Below are positions 9,693 to 19,410 of a stretch of DNA of 64,000 bases, piece by piece (position 1 is the first letter of the stretch; the number at the start of each line of letters is the position of its first letter). The translations under genes and the position numbers were made by a program. The notes under the pieces were generated by a model that saw nothing but the letters and a program-made list of their open reading frames with translations, had not been told where the DNA came from and did no database searches. Location of the stretch: contig CM065308.1 in the NCBI GenBank assembly GCA_033032175.1, forward strand, positions 22,436,952 to 22,500,951, in the 5' to 3' direction. The stretch comes from Saturnia japonica. Lineage: Eukaryota > Arthropoda > Insecta > Lepidoptera > Saturniidae.

Positions 9693-9712
9693 GTATCCTA
9701 CCGACTGCGCCA
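9693..9712 (-). other. Primer binding site, tRNA-Ser type
   Basis: On the minus strand TGGCGCAGTCGGTAGGATAC starts at the last base of the 5' LTR. The first 11 bases complement the 3' end expected of a tRNA-Ser (CGACTGCG plus CCA), the primer class reported for 17.6, 297 and ZAM relatives. Confidence 0.85.
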
Positions 9713-10019
9713 GTTAAATTTCGGGAGCACTGCCGAGGGTTTTTAAAAAAGTCTAAGACAAGACTGATTCTCAAGAAGCTTTATTAAGAATGCTTTTATT
9801 TGTTACAAATGTCTCTTTTATAAACTCTTATTCTATAAACACAAAGTGGGGCTGTTTACTATGAAATAATGAGAAATATGTCGCAATACATTCAGTCAAA
9901 ACACCAGGTGTCTATCAGTAGTTTGCAGACATAATATGGGTTAAAAACGTAACATCAGCATTTCTAACGTATGTACCAATTAACAAGACGTAATAAGAGA
10001 GGGTACAGACTGCATAACT
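9712..10019 (-). repeat. 5' LTR of the errantivirus
   Basis: 308-bp LTR upstream of gag on the minus strand, beginning AGTTA and ending TAACT, indistinguishable by eye from the copy at 2184-2491. It holds an insect initiator-like TCAGTC (9762-9767), a TATAAAA-like stretch (9816-9822) and two AATAAA signals (9780-9785, 9795-9800). Both AATAAA signals lie upstream of the initiator, so R is expected to be short. Confidence 0.95.
9762..9822 (-). promoter_or_regulatory. LTR core promoter candidates (initiator and TATA-like)
   Basis: On the minus strand TCAGTC (9762-9767) fits the insect initiator consensus TCAGTY. An A/T-rich TTAATAAAG lies about 26 nt upstream and a clearer TATAAAA about 50 nt upstream (9816-9822). 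The initiator is the more likely determinant of transcription start. Inference from consensus only. Confidence 0.5.
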
Positions 10020-10023
10020 AGGT
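10020..10023. other. Target-site duplication AGGT, right copy
   Basis: Matches the AGGT at 2180-2183 and fixes both element ends. Confidence 0.9.
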
Positions 10024-10179
10024 ACTACTTGTTTGTTATTTGTATATAAGAGAATTTTACATTGTATATCTATTGAAACACGCACCAAGTATTTTATTTA
10101 TAAAATGTTGTTAGATTAAAAACTACACATTTGGAATTGTGTATAACTAATATGGTATATCCATTTATGATTCCCGCCA

Positions 10180-10400
10180 AACGTGCAAGATGTAATCACG
10201 GCAGATTCCCCGGCAGACGCGCCGCGCGCCGCGGATGTAGTTTTTGTCAGACGTCTTGCGAAAGAAAGGTGGGTGCGCGCGCAATCTTCGACGCCCATTG
10301 AGTCTGCGGCCGACGCGTCCCTCACGCGACACGACGACACGCTACGCAGACTACTTACTCAATGGAGTACTGTCGCGCCATTCAATGCTAAGTAGCGGTA
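10180..10400. other. CpG-rich segment beside the errantivirus 5' LTR
   Basis: Open frames exist on both strands, none recognisable. On the minus strand an ATG at ~10380 is followed after 23 nt by a GTAAGT donor (10359-10364), so a minute first exon is possible but unproved. The segment lies 160 bp outside the retroelement, with host composition. Confidence 0.3.
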
Positions 10401-10610
10401 GTGACCATACAAACGCTCTGTTATCCATCTTCTGACAATAAAGCATCCTTCAAATTATTCAAACTGATTTGTGACTTATTAAAATTCGATACAAACTACC
10501 TTCAAAAACACCAGGTTTCAAAATGTTTTGTATCATTGATCTTGTCTTTTGTAGAACCTCTTCAGCTATTAGAGGTTGCCAGGCAGTTCCTAATATTTTT
10601 AGTACTTTCT

Positions 10611-10670
10611 ATGTATTTAGTAAAAATCTGTTATTTTGGTAGTACAAACAGACACTTGCCGTATGTTAAA
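10611..10670 (+). repeat. Family A tail fragment
   Basis: TATTTAGTAAAAATCTGTTA followed by TACAAACAGACACTTG matches the tail of the 11262 and 13625 copies. Confidence 0.5.
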
Positions 10671-11261
10671 TAGGGAGTAATGCCTAAGATGGCAATTAAA
10701 AAAAACTGTATTTGCATCACGAAGCTTTCCTTCTCTGAAAGTTTCATGTTATATGTATCTACTATATGCTGCATTATACAAAAGTATATAGAACAGCGAA
10801 TGCCGTTGTAGAGTCAAGACAGTTCACCCGCACGGCCGCAGGTTCATCGACCTCCCAGTTACCCGATAAGGAATGGTGTGCTTGCCTACCTACTGTTAAC
10901 TAGACCCTATTGTAGATGCGAAGCCGGTATCACAGCGCCGCGCCGCGCACGGATTATGCAATCCTTACATTTAAATTTATATGTTGCAACCCAATGATAT
11001 TATTGTCGCAACCGTTTACAATAGATATAGTAAGTACCTTTATCTAAATAGCTAGTTGTTAAATTATATTTGGATTGGAGGACAGAAGAACGCGTATTGC
11101 ATAAAAAATCATAGTTTCTCAAAACTTTAATAACTTTTTTTAGATAAGTAAAAGGACCGTGTATCTAAGTAGTAAAACAAAAATGTATTCAAAATCTATA
11201 AAGAATTTGTGTGATGAACGCACAACGGCAAACCTGTCATTTTATTTATATAGAAGACTAG
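10671..11261. other. No gene seen
   Basis: Unique-looking A/T-rich DNA with one GC patch near 10830-10960. Confidence 0.5.
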
Positions 11262-11765
11262 CTGTGCCCGCGGCTTCACTCACGTGTATTACAAAATGCC
11301 CGTGCGAATCTTGTTTCCCAGCTCCCGGCTATTTTAAAGACAAAAATTCTTATTGTGCGTGTGCCTTAAAAGATACATGTACTCTCGCTGACTTTTTTGT
11401 AGATCTTTTTTATGTCTACAATTATTCAGTACATTAATTTGCTCTATCTCTTATGGTTTACTCAGCGTAAGCCATTTAAGTGCTCGAATTTATTCACCAT
11501 GACCAGTTTTTTTTTATTTGTGCGGAACCCTAATTATTTTTCTAAAATAAAAGTAGCCTAAGTTACTCCCAATAAAATGAGCTATCTACCAGCGAAATCC
11601 CCGTCAAAATCGGTCCAACCGTTTCGGCGATTACACTGAGCAAATAAACAAAAATTTTAAAAATGGGTATTTTGTTATAGATATCGTATATACTTTCATA
11701 TTATTATGCATTTAGTAAAAAGCTGTTATTTGACATTACAAACAGACGCTTAAATTTTATAAGTT
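11262..11765 (+). repeat. Interspersed repeat family A, copy 1
   Basis: Head CTAGCTGTGCCCGCGGCTTC; middle AGCCATTTAAGTGC and ATTCACCATGACCAG; tail near CAAACAGACGCTTAAATTTT and an ATAGATA run. Shared with 13625-14088 and 60223-60760. Confidence 0.8.
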
Positions 11766-12959
11766 GTATAGATAGATAAATAGATAAGTTGATATTTCTC
11801 GGAGGACTCTGGAAGCTCGTGAATCAAATGTATCAATGCATGTTGGCAACCATTCTTCAGATCAGAATACCAGTGGAGCGGGTACTTCCGTTTTGCTGTA
11901 CAAAAAGATTGTGAAGCAGTAAAACCCTATCACTATTTTTGAAAACAAAAAACAAAATTTAGGTATATTTCGGTAATTTGATTACATCGTAGATTCGTTT
12001 TAGTAGGTGGAACAACGTGTTCCATATATTCAGCTTTATAAACATTGGTACCTATCAACATAAATTAAAATGTGTTGTAAAACAAACAATTTCAAAACAT
12101 AATCTCTATTGTTTGATATGAACACATCTGTAGATAACAGGCGATAATTGTTATCGCCTATCGTGGTATTTTATCCAAGGATTTTTTTCCAAATTATCTA
12201 ATACGAAACGTATTGGAGTGTTTTATTTTGGTGTAAAATGAGCCGTTAAATTAAAAATTCTTTATTTTAGATACATTATGAAAGTAAACGCTTTCTGTTT
12301 ATTAACTATTGAGATAAGTACGCCACTCGTATTTTATGTGAACGCCTTGATCTTTACTCATATACTACAAGTTGATATTTATATTAATCGTAAACAAAGA
12401 TGAATACTTATTGAAATCTTATTCCTAATTCTAAACTTGGTCATATTCTGTATTAGGGTTTAACTATAATAGTTCTAGAAGCAGACATTGCACAGACACA
12501 GCTTTTCAAATGGATTTCCCTCTTACTATTCTTCTTGCCGATGATCAAACTCAGATTTCCGATGCGAAGATACTTTCAGACTGCTGTAAGAGCTTTATAT
12601 AAATGAAGGTGGGCTGTAGTCACCGTTTAAAATCATGTAAAACACTTGCCCACTTAATTATGTTTCAAAAACAGATCAATTGATGGGCGAAACGTGAGAG
12701 GAAACGCATCAGCAGGCATTAGTTTAAAATAAACGTCATCAGTGTTGTGATATTGAATTATTGCGCAAATTTAAAACTCTTAATTATTAATAATTTTTTG
12801 TCGATAAGATTTCCATGTAAATATTGTCAAGTCACTCGAAATTGGAAAGATTCATTGGAGTCTATTTATCGAAAAAATTTAAGAACGCTTACATTAATTT
12901 AGTAGAATGAGATTTACAATTAATTTATAGGTATGTCGCGTCGTACGGATGTCTATATA
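11766..12959. other. No gene seen
   Basis: A/T-rich; only the GATA palindrome at 12139-12159 stands out. Confidence 0.5.
12139..12159. repeat. Perfect 9-bp-stem palindrome with GATA motifs
   Basis: AGGCGATAA / TTATCGCCT around TTG. With an AGATAA at 12132 and TATCG just after, four GATA-type sites lie within 35 bp. Confidence 0.7.
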
Positions 12960-13325
12960 AAATAGCGTTGTTATAAGTTTAACGTGTGTAGTTATATGTC
13001 TATGTATCTGCAAATCTGTGTGTCTGTCTGCGGCATCATAGCTCCCAAACGGCTGAACAGATATTAATTTCGATTTTTTTGTTTGTTTGAAAGGCTTCTT
13101 GATCAAGAGTGTTTTTGGCTATGATTAAAGATTACACGTTCTTTATAAATAGATGTGAGCATCTTCCACAGGTCTGATTGAGTTAAAATTTGGTATTGTT
13201 ACTTCAACTATACTAAAAGAACATGGGAACTTTGACCTGATGCTGTGCAGCATCATCCGTAATAGGTAGAATACCTAAATCCTCCCCAACTTACAGCAGA
13301 GATATCGTGTTTAGGTACCTGTGTA
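12960..13325 (+). repeat. Interspersed repeat family D, copy 1
   Basis: TGTGTCTGTCTGCGGC, CAAACGGCTGAACAGAT, then ATCTTCCACAGGTCTGATTG and GAGATATCGTG. Collinear with 57485-57830 in reverse. Confidence 0.75.
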
Positions 13326-13624
13326 AATTTACCTTGTTTTATATTTGTCGTGATTGTAATATTTTCGTATACAAATCAAGATGAGCTCTCGCTTTGGCGC
13401 AATCATTAAACTGTACTGATAGATCAAAGCTATGGTTTTTTTGTTTCTATATCAGTCTATAAATATACAGCAGCGGTGTTTCATGTTTTTGTTATCAAAA
13501 TTGACAGCATGATAAAACGATATCAGTGAAAGATTTTATTTCACAAAAACAAGTTATGTCATAACTCTATTCTTAGATTTGATAATAACTAAGTATTTAT
13601 ATAATCAAGACTAATTTTATTTAA

Positions 13625-14088
13625 TACTAGCTGTGCCTGCGGCTCCGCTCGCATGAACCACAGATATAGACAAAACTGCTTATTGCAGACGATCTTTAGA
13701 AGATGGACAGACATATGCTTTCGCTGACTTTTTTAATATGTACAATATCTCTTATGGTTTATTCAACGTAAGTCATTTAAGCGCCTGAATTGATTCACCA
13801 TCACCAGTATTTTTTTATTTGCGCGGAATACTAATTCTTTTTCTAAAATAAAAGTAACCTAATTTATCCTTATAACATCAGCTATCTGGCAGTGAAAGGC
13901 TCGTCAAAATTGATCCAACCGATTCAGAGATTATCCGAAAAAAAAAACACAGACCAACAAACATATTTAAAGTTGGTGTTTTGTTATTAGTAGGTACCGT
14001 ATATACTTCCATAAGCATTAAGTAAAAACCGGTAATTTTGATATTACGAATAGGCACTTCAATTTTATTAATTGTATAGAAAAAATGG
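13625..14088 (+). repeat. Interspersed repeat family A, copy 2
   Basis: Head CTAGCTGTGCCTGCGGCTCC; same internal order as copy 1. Confidence 0.8.
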
Positions 14089-14096
14089 TATAGTTA

Positions 14097-14130
14097 TTAG
14101 GTTGGCACCAACTTTGATTTTTTGTGCTCC
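14097..14130 (+). repeat. Possible solo mariner end
   Basis: TTAGGTTGGCACCAACTTTG resembles irritans-type mariner terminal repeats. No partner end or transposase is seen nearby. Confidence 0.3.
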
Positions 14131-15127
14131 TATGGTTCGAATTAATAAAAAAAAATTAACCTCTAAGTTTCATGTTTTTACCTCAATATTATTAACTCAT
14201 GCCGATTTGTAATTTATAATGCAGGTTCCTATCTGAATAACATATAGTTTTCAGGTTAGTCATTTTATTACTCATAAGGATACAGTTCCCTTGATGTAAT
14301 AATTTAAGAAATATTGATTGTAAAATATTAATCTTAATAATAATGTTTAGTAAAAAAAAACCTTATTGTGTAAAAATTTTAATTGTTAAGTAAATTTTTC
14401 ATTTTACTTTAAACATGTTCAAGGATACACTTTCTCTCAGTTCTTAAATGGACGAATATGAACACTTACATAGTTCCCATTTTATTAGAACTTATTAAAC
14501 ACATTAAATAAATCAAATGACATGCGAGTTCGAACGGTTGTCCAAGATGAAATCGAAATACAGTAACTTGATAAGTAACGACACGGTTCCAAGTAAAAAT
14601 ATAAAGACAACACACACTATACCTACTACTATCCAACCTCCCAAAGTGAAACGATAATATACCCGAATAATATTTATCCACATAAAGTAACAAATGTTTT
14701 AATTTATTTGTGTAAATGCTTTAAAAATACAATTTTTATTAGAAACACGTTCGCCGCGTGTTTGGGAGATTATTAAGATTGTGAAGGGCGCTATCCGAGC
14801 CGATTGTTTCACAGCAGTTTGGTTCCGCGGCTATGGTATGGCCGCTATGCTCCGACATGTGCGGCCACAGTCCAACAATTATTCAGTAGACTCATTTTTT
14901 ATGACGGGATTTAAGGTAAAGTAGTAGGTAGTCATTTGATTATTGAAATTATAATGGTTTGCTATTTACAATTTGAGTTTTGGATTATTATTAGTTCAAA
15001 GAAAAATAAGATAAGGTGTCCGCAAGCAATAAATAATACATTCAAATATCAAACATTTACAAACAAATTATTTTAGAAATTAAGACACGTTCGAAAGTTT
15101 CAAAGAAATGCACGTTGGCCAGTGGTT
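14131..15127. other. No gene seen
   Basis: A/T-rich with a GC-richer patch at 14745-14870 of no recognised function. Confidence 0.5.
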
Positions 15128-16545
15128 CAAAATCAAAAAAATCAAATCAAAATAATCTTCATTCAATTTAGGCCCTAAAAAGGCACTTATGACTGTCAAA
15201 ACACTACTGCCGGTTCGGAAAATATCCCAGACATCGAGAAGAACCGGTAAGAAACTCGATCGGGTTTATCTCTTTTTTTTGTTAACTGTACAAATGTTAC
15301 AAATATAACAGGTACAATAATAATATATTAGTGGATGCACAGAGAGGGAGTCACTTCCAGACATCACTATCATTCACATAATGATCCACCCTATAATAAC
15401 CTTTTGATAGTAAAACCCGCTTGACTTGGTCCTTGAACTTGTTGTCAGGTAAATCAGTAATGTGCTTCGGGATCTTGTTATAGAACCTAACACTATTACC
15501 TAAAAAACTTTTATTAGTCTTACTAAGTCGACTAACGACAAGGTACGACTAATTTATCTTTATTTCTAGTATTTACATTGTGCTGATCTTTGATTATGTT
15601 ATCAAAGATGTATTGAGAGGGCAAAGTTAAAATACTAAATTCCTGGAACTTGTTCTTTAGTGATTCGCGGGGTCTCATATTGTAAATTGCTCGAACTGCC
15701 CGCTTTTGTAATATAAATATGGTATCTACCTCAGCTGCTGAACCCCACAGAAAATAATATTATATTAATTATATTAATATTATATATATTATATTAATAA
15801 TATCTGTTAACTGGCGAATTTTGCGTACTGCGAATGCAGCAGAACTGAATCTTCCCGCCAAAGTTTTAATATGCGGACCTCACTGTAATTTTGAATCAAG
15901 GGTAATGCCCAAGAAGACAGTACCATCAACTAAGCCTACTAAATTCCCTTCTATCTTGATACTACTATCAACACTCCGAACATTGGGCAAGACAAATCTC
16001 ATACATTTGGTTTTGTTTGCATTTAGTAGTAAATTATTTAAAGCAAACCATTCAGAGATTTTAAATAAGGTGTTGTTTAATTGCCTAAGCTCCGAATCTA
16101 TTCTTTTCACTTTGAATATAATTGAAGTGTGGTCTGCAAAAAGAACCATGTCAGCACCATTTTCAACAACGGACGGTAGATCGTTTATATAAACGAGAAA
16201 CAAAAATGGTCCCAAAATCGAGCCCTGAGGGACGCCGACTCTAACCAATGATCCCGAAGAGGTTGCTCCATTTACACTTATTTTCTGACAGCGCTCTGTT
16301 AAATAAGAAATTAGGAGGTCGAGAGAAGTTTCACGCACACCATAGTGTTTTAGCTTAAGTATAAGCGTTACTGTGGTCAACGCAGTCGAAGGCCTTTGAG
16401 AGATCACAGAACACACCGATTGCATCCTGAGACTCCTCCCAAGCCCTATATATATGACTTAGCAGTGTTGTACCAGCGTCAGTGGTTGATTTAGATTTTG
16501 TGAAACCATATTGCCGACTATCCAAAATCTCTTGTGCTTTGAAAT
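15128..16545 (-). pseudogene. Jockey/CR1-like LINE, 5'-truncated copy 1
   Basis: Minus strand. A reverse transcriptase segment (frame 15880-16425) shows GVPQGSILGP at residues 64-73 and FADH where FADD is expected. A block reading DLSKAFDCVDH, holding another catalytic Asp, lies just upstream in a shifted frame near 16375-16410. The C-terminal region and 3' UTR run to 15128, ending in a GATTTTGATTTG-like A/T tail. About 60 bp near 15752-15803 is replaced by A/T palindromic sequence. Frameshifts and the D-to-H change mean it is inactive. The 3' end is shared with five other pieces in this window. Confidence 0.85.
15752..15803. repeat. A/T palindromic filler inside LINE copy 1
   Basis: A run of AATATTATATTAAT-type sequence replaces the LINE segment that in copy 6 (58700-58760) encodes the stretch around LVYFAYFHS. 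Flanking LINE sequence resumes on both sides. Confidence 0.7.
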
Positions 16546-16739
16546 ATTACGTTACGGTTACGTAGCAAATGTCACAGATGACGGATATAAAGACTCTAAA
16601 GGTACACCGAAACCAAGACCAAAACAAAGATAAGAGAGATCAACATATTAAAGGCATTTAAAGGTTGGGAAATAGTTTCTGAGACATTTAAACCAGCTTC
16701 ATGTTCAAACTAAACGTCCACAGCTGAAGAAAAAAGACG

Positions 16740-17085
16740 AAGATATGGCGGTACAATACGCTAGACCACGCACATCTTTAGCCACTCAGCAAAAATTAAG
16801 AGAGTTTGGCTGGGAGGTGTTAGTACATCCATCATATAGACCTGACCTTGCACTTTCAAATTTTTCACCTGTTTCGGTCTTTTCAGAATTCTTTAGGTTA
16901 GTTAGGTTCGTTTTTTTTGATCAGAATTCCCAAAGTTTCTACAGCAACGGGGTCATGTCTCTACCTATAAAATGAAAGAAAGTCTTCGAACAAAACGACA
17001 CATATATACTGTAAATAAACATTGAAAAAAATGTCTTGAGTTTTCATATAAAATTGCGAAGAAAACTTTTTCCCCGACCTATTAC
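16740..17085 (+). pseudogene. mariner remnant, second subfamily
   Basis: Plus strand encodes ARPRTSLATQQKLREFGWEV and then HPSYRPDLALSNF, matching the second-to-third Asp region of mariner transposases (HDNARPH...SPDLAPSDYHLF), but the final Asp position reads Asn. Decayed C-terminus follows. The right end, about 17050-17085, resembles a mariner terminal repeat (GCGAAGAAAACTTTTTCCCC then GACCTA). Confidence 0.7.
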
Positions 17086-17594
17086 ATTACAATTTACTAA
17101 TAAATGCTATAAATTATGTATACATTATAATTTTTTGTTTTAATGCACATATTACAAGTATTTTATTACATAGAATTTAATTTTCATACTTAACTTCTCG
17201 TATAACACAGAAATATACTTACACGATACATACATTTAAACAGTACACCACCCATTTATATACATAAACGCTGCGTTCGTATAACTCTCTGGGTCTCGAG
17301 TGAAAATCAACGCGCTGGAGAACTCGCCTCCTTCAGCATATATGCTGACTCAGGGCCCATTTGTTATACAACACACATTTGGATGCTAATAATTTTTCTC
17401 ATTTTTTTTTATTTTTTTTTTTTTAGTTAATATTATTATTAGGTCTTTACCTATGAAATTGCCGTTTTGTATGAAAAAATTTAAACGAATTTTTTTCATG
17501 TATTTTTTATTTGTATTAATCGAAGTAATCACCCATGCAATCAATGCAACTTTGCCAGCGCAGTGGCAGTTTATTGATGCCCTTCTTAAAGAAA

Positions 17595-18176
17595 TCAACT
17601 GGCATGAGAGGCAACAAATTCTTCAAAGGCATTTTGTACTGCCTCTCGGGTATTGAATTTTTTTCCCGCCAAGGAGTTGTCCAAATTCTGGAAAAAGTAG
17701 TAGTCTGTAGGCTTAAGGTCTGGTGAGTAGGGCGGATGACGGAGAACTTCCAACCCCAGTTCTTGCAATTTGGAGACCGTCTGCTGTGCAGTATGAGGTC
17801 GCGCGTTGTCGTGCAGGAGCAGCGGAGACGAGCGATTGACCAATGCTGGTTGGAGATGTGCCAGCTTCTCCATCATTGTGTTCAGTTCTTCACAGTACAC
17901 ATCTGCAGTAATGCTTACCCCGTTTGGTAAGAAGCTGTGATGAATCACACCGGCGCTAGACCACCAAACAGTGACCATCACTTTTCCAGGGGTAAGTTTT
18001 CGTTTAGGGCATTGTTTAGGTGCTGAACCAGGATCCAACCAACTTGCTGAGCGCTTACGGTTATCAAACAGAATCCATTTTTCATCGCAGGTAACAATGC
18101 GGTTCAAAATTTCTTCATATGTGTCTGTTGAGCAGTGCAAGGCACGTCTCGACGCGTACTTCGCGCTGGCGATCAT
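17595..18176 (-). pseudogene. mariner transposase, catalytic piece
   Basis: 193 codons carrying the catalytic triad: TCDEKW (D31), LHDNARPH (D123) and SPDLKPTDYYFF (D158). The last two are separated by 34 residues, the D,D34D spacing of mariner. The catalytic residues are intact, but the piece is separated from the N-terminal part by one stop and one frameshift, so no full transposase is made. Confidence 0.92.
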
Positions 18177-18273
18177 TGAGTTCGTGGGGCACCCATTTGT
18201 TAATCTTTTTTACCTTGCCAATTTGACGCAAATGGAACAATATTGTTTTGACGCTAACGTCGAAAGCTGCTGC

Positions 18274-18534
18274 TTATTCAGCCGTAGATTGTGTATCATC
18301 AGCTTCCACAATCGCCTTTAATTCGTCATTGTCAACCAAAGTCTTCGGACGACCGCGAGGTTCATTTTTCAGGTAGAAATTCTCAGAACGGAAGCAAGCA
18401 AACCAATAACAGGTGGTGCGTTGGTTTGTGGTGTTAGCTCCGTAAACGTCGTAGATGTTGCGTGCCGCTTGTGCCGCGTTGCTGCCACGACGGTACTCAT
18501 ATTCCATAATTACTCGATTTTTTAACGTATCCAT
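18274..18534 (-). pseudogene. mariner transposase, N-terminal piece
   Basis: 86 codons from ATG with the helix-turn-helix DNA-binding region and the GRPK linker-like block, ending in an in-frame TAA at 18274-18276. Reading past that stop continues recognisable transposase, including a KWVPHEL block, until a frameshift near 18120. Confidence 0.85.
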
Positions 18535-19099
18535 GATGACAAAAAAGATTGAAATGCGATGAAAATGTAACGCTAATCAATAAACAAATGACTACTTCTG
18601 GAAAAAGAATTCCATGTTTTTAAAATAAAATTAATTTGAAATTAGAATTCTTAGCCAAACAAAAATTATTTTGATTTGAAATGGCCAGTACTGCAGAACG
18701 GCAATTTCATAGGTAAAAAACTATTATTATTATCGTATAATTTGTTTGGGTGTGACAAATAAATGTATTTTCTTTGTTTCTTATAATACGTCATGTAAAT
18801 TTAAATGAATTCCGAAGTCCGTATGAAAAATCCAATGCGTTATCAAATAATCCATAATCACTAAGTACTCATTACACTATGGTCAATGCGCTACGCTACT
18901 ATACCGTGGGAATGTCTCGTTTCCAACACATGTGTTGACTGACATATCGATGTTACATTTTTTTCTTACCTTCACGCGTTTATCCCTCTCACTAGACAAA
19001 CAGGGGACTGCAAAAATATTATGTGAATCATATTAGATTTGTATTTTGTATTTATGTTTATAAATATTGTAATAAATTATCATGGTATTTTTTTTATAT

Positions 19100-19410
19100 T
19101 GTAATAGGTATGTACCTTTATCTGTATTAATAAATTTGTAGTCATGTCCTGTACCTATAAGTAATGTTTTTTCGAAATTTCTTGAACACACACTGATCAC
19201 GAATATGCCTTTAAATTTTTTTGTGTGTGTCTGTCTGTTCGCGATTTAACCCATAAACGTCAAAAAATGTCAAAGGGACATACGAAAAGACGCTCTTCAC
19301 ATGATGTGTCGCATGGTTTTTATTCCAATTTCCAAATCAATATCAAACAATGTTTTATTGTAAAAATCTTTGAACACCATCAAATCGGGTGAACTCGCCA
19401 GTTTTAACTA
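19100..19410 (+). repeat. Interspersed repeat family C, copy 1
   Basis: ATTAATAAATTTGTAGTCATG, CACTGATCACGAATATG and TGTCTGTCTGTTCGCG. Shared with 24330-25022, 46325-46610 and 50240-50720, all in the same orientation. Confidence 0.7.

Larger units (their letters stand above)
2184..10019 (-). mobile_element. Complete errantivirus-type LTR retrotransposon (gag-pol-env)
   Basis: A 7,836-bp element read on the minus strand. It has 308-bp direct LTRs at both ends, a 4-bp AGGT duplication outside them, a primer site next to the 5' LTR, a polypurine tract next to the 3' LTR, and three long uninterrupted frames in gag, pol, env order. LTR ends AGTTA...TAACT, a tRNA-Ser-like primer site, pol order protease-RT-RNase H-integrase and an F-protein-like env are the hallmarks of insect errantiviruses (gypsy, 17.6, 297, ZAM, TED group). 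The two LTRs showed no difference when read side by side, so the insertion is recent. Whether it transposes or forms particles cannot be told from sequence. Confidence 0.97.
17439..18721 (-). mobile_element. Full-length mori/cecropia-type mariner, inactivated
   Basis: About 1.28 kb with inverted ends: the left reads TTAGGTCTTTACCTATGAAA and the right ends GGCAATTTCATAGGTAAA, flanked by TA. The transposase is on the minus strand. Size and ends fit a complete mariner. The coding region is broken (see the two pieces inside). Confidence 0.9.

Noticed and set aside
15821..16192. 123-codon plus-strand frame
   Set aside because: Antisense to the LINE reverse transcriptase.
17453..18321. Plus-strand frames of 63-116 codons
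   Set aside because: Antisense to the mariner transposase.
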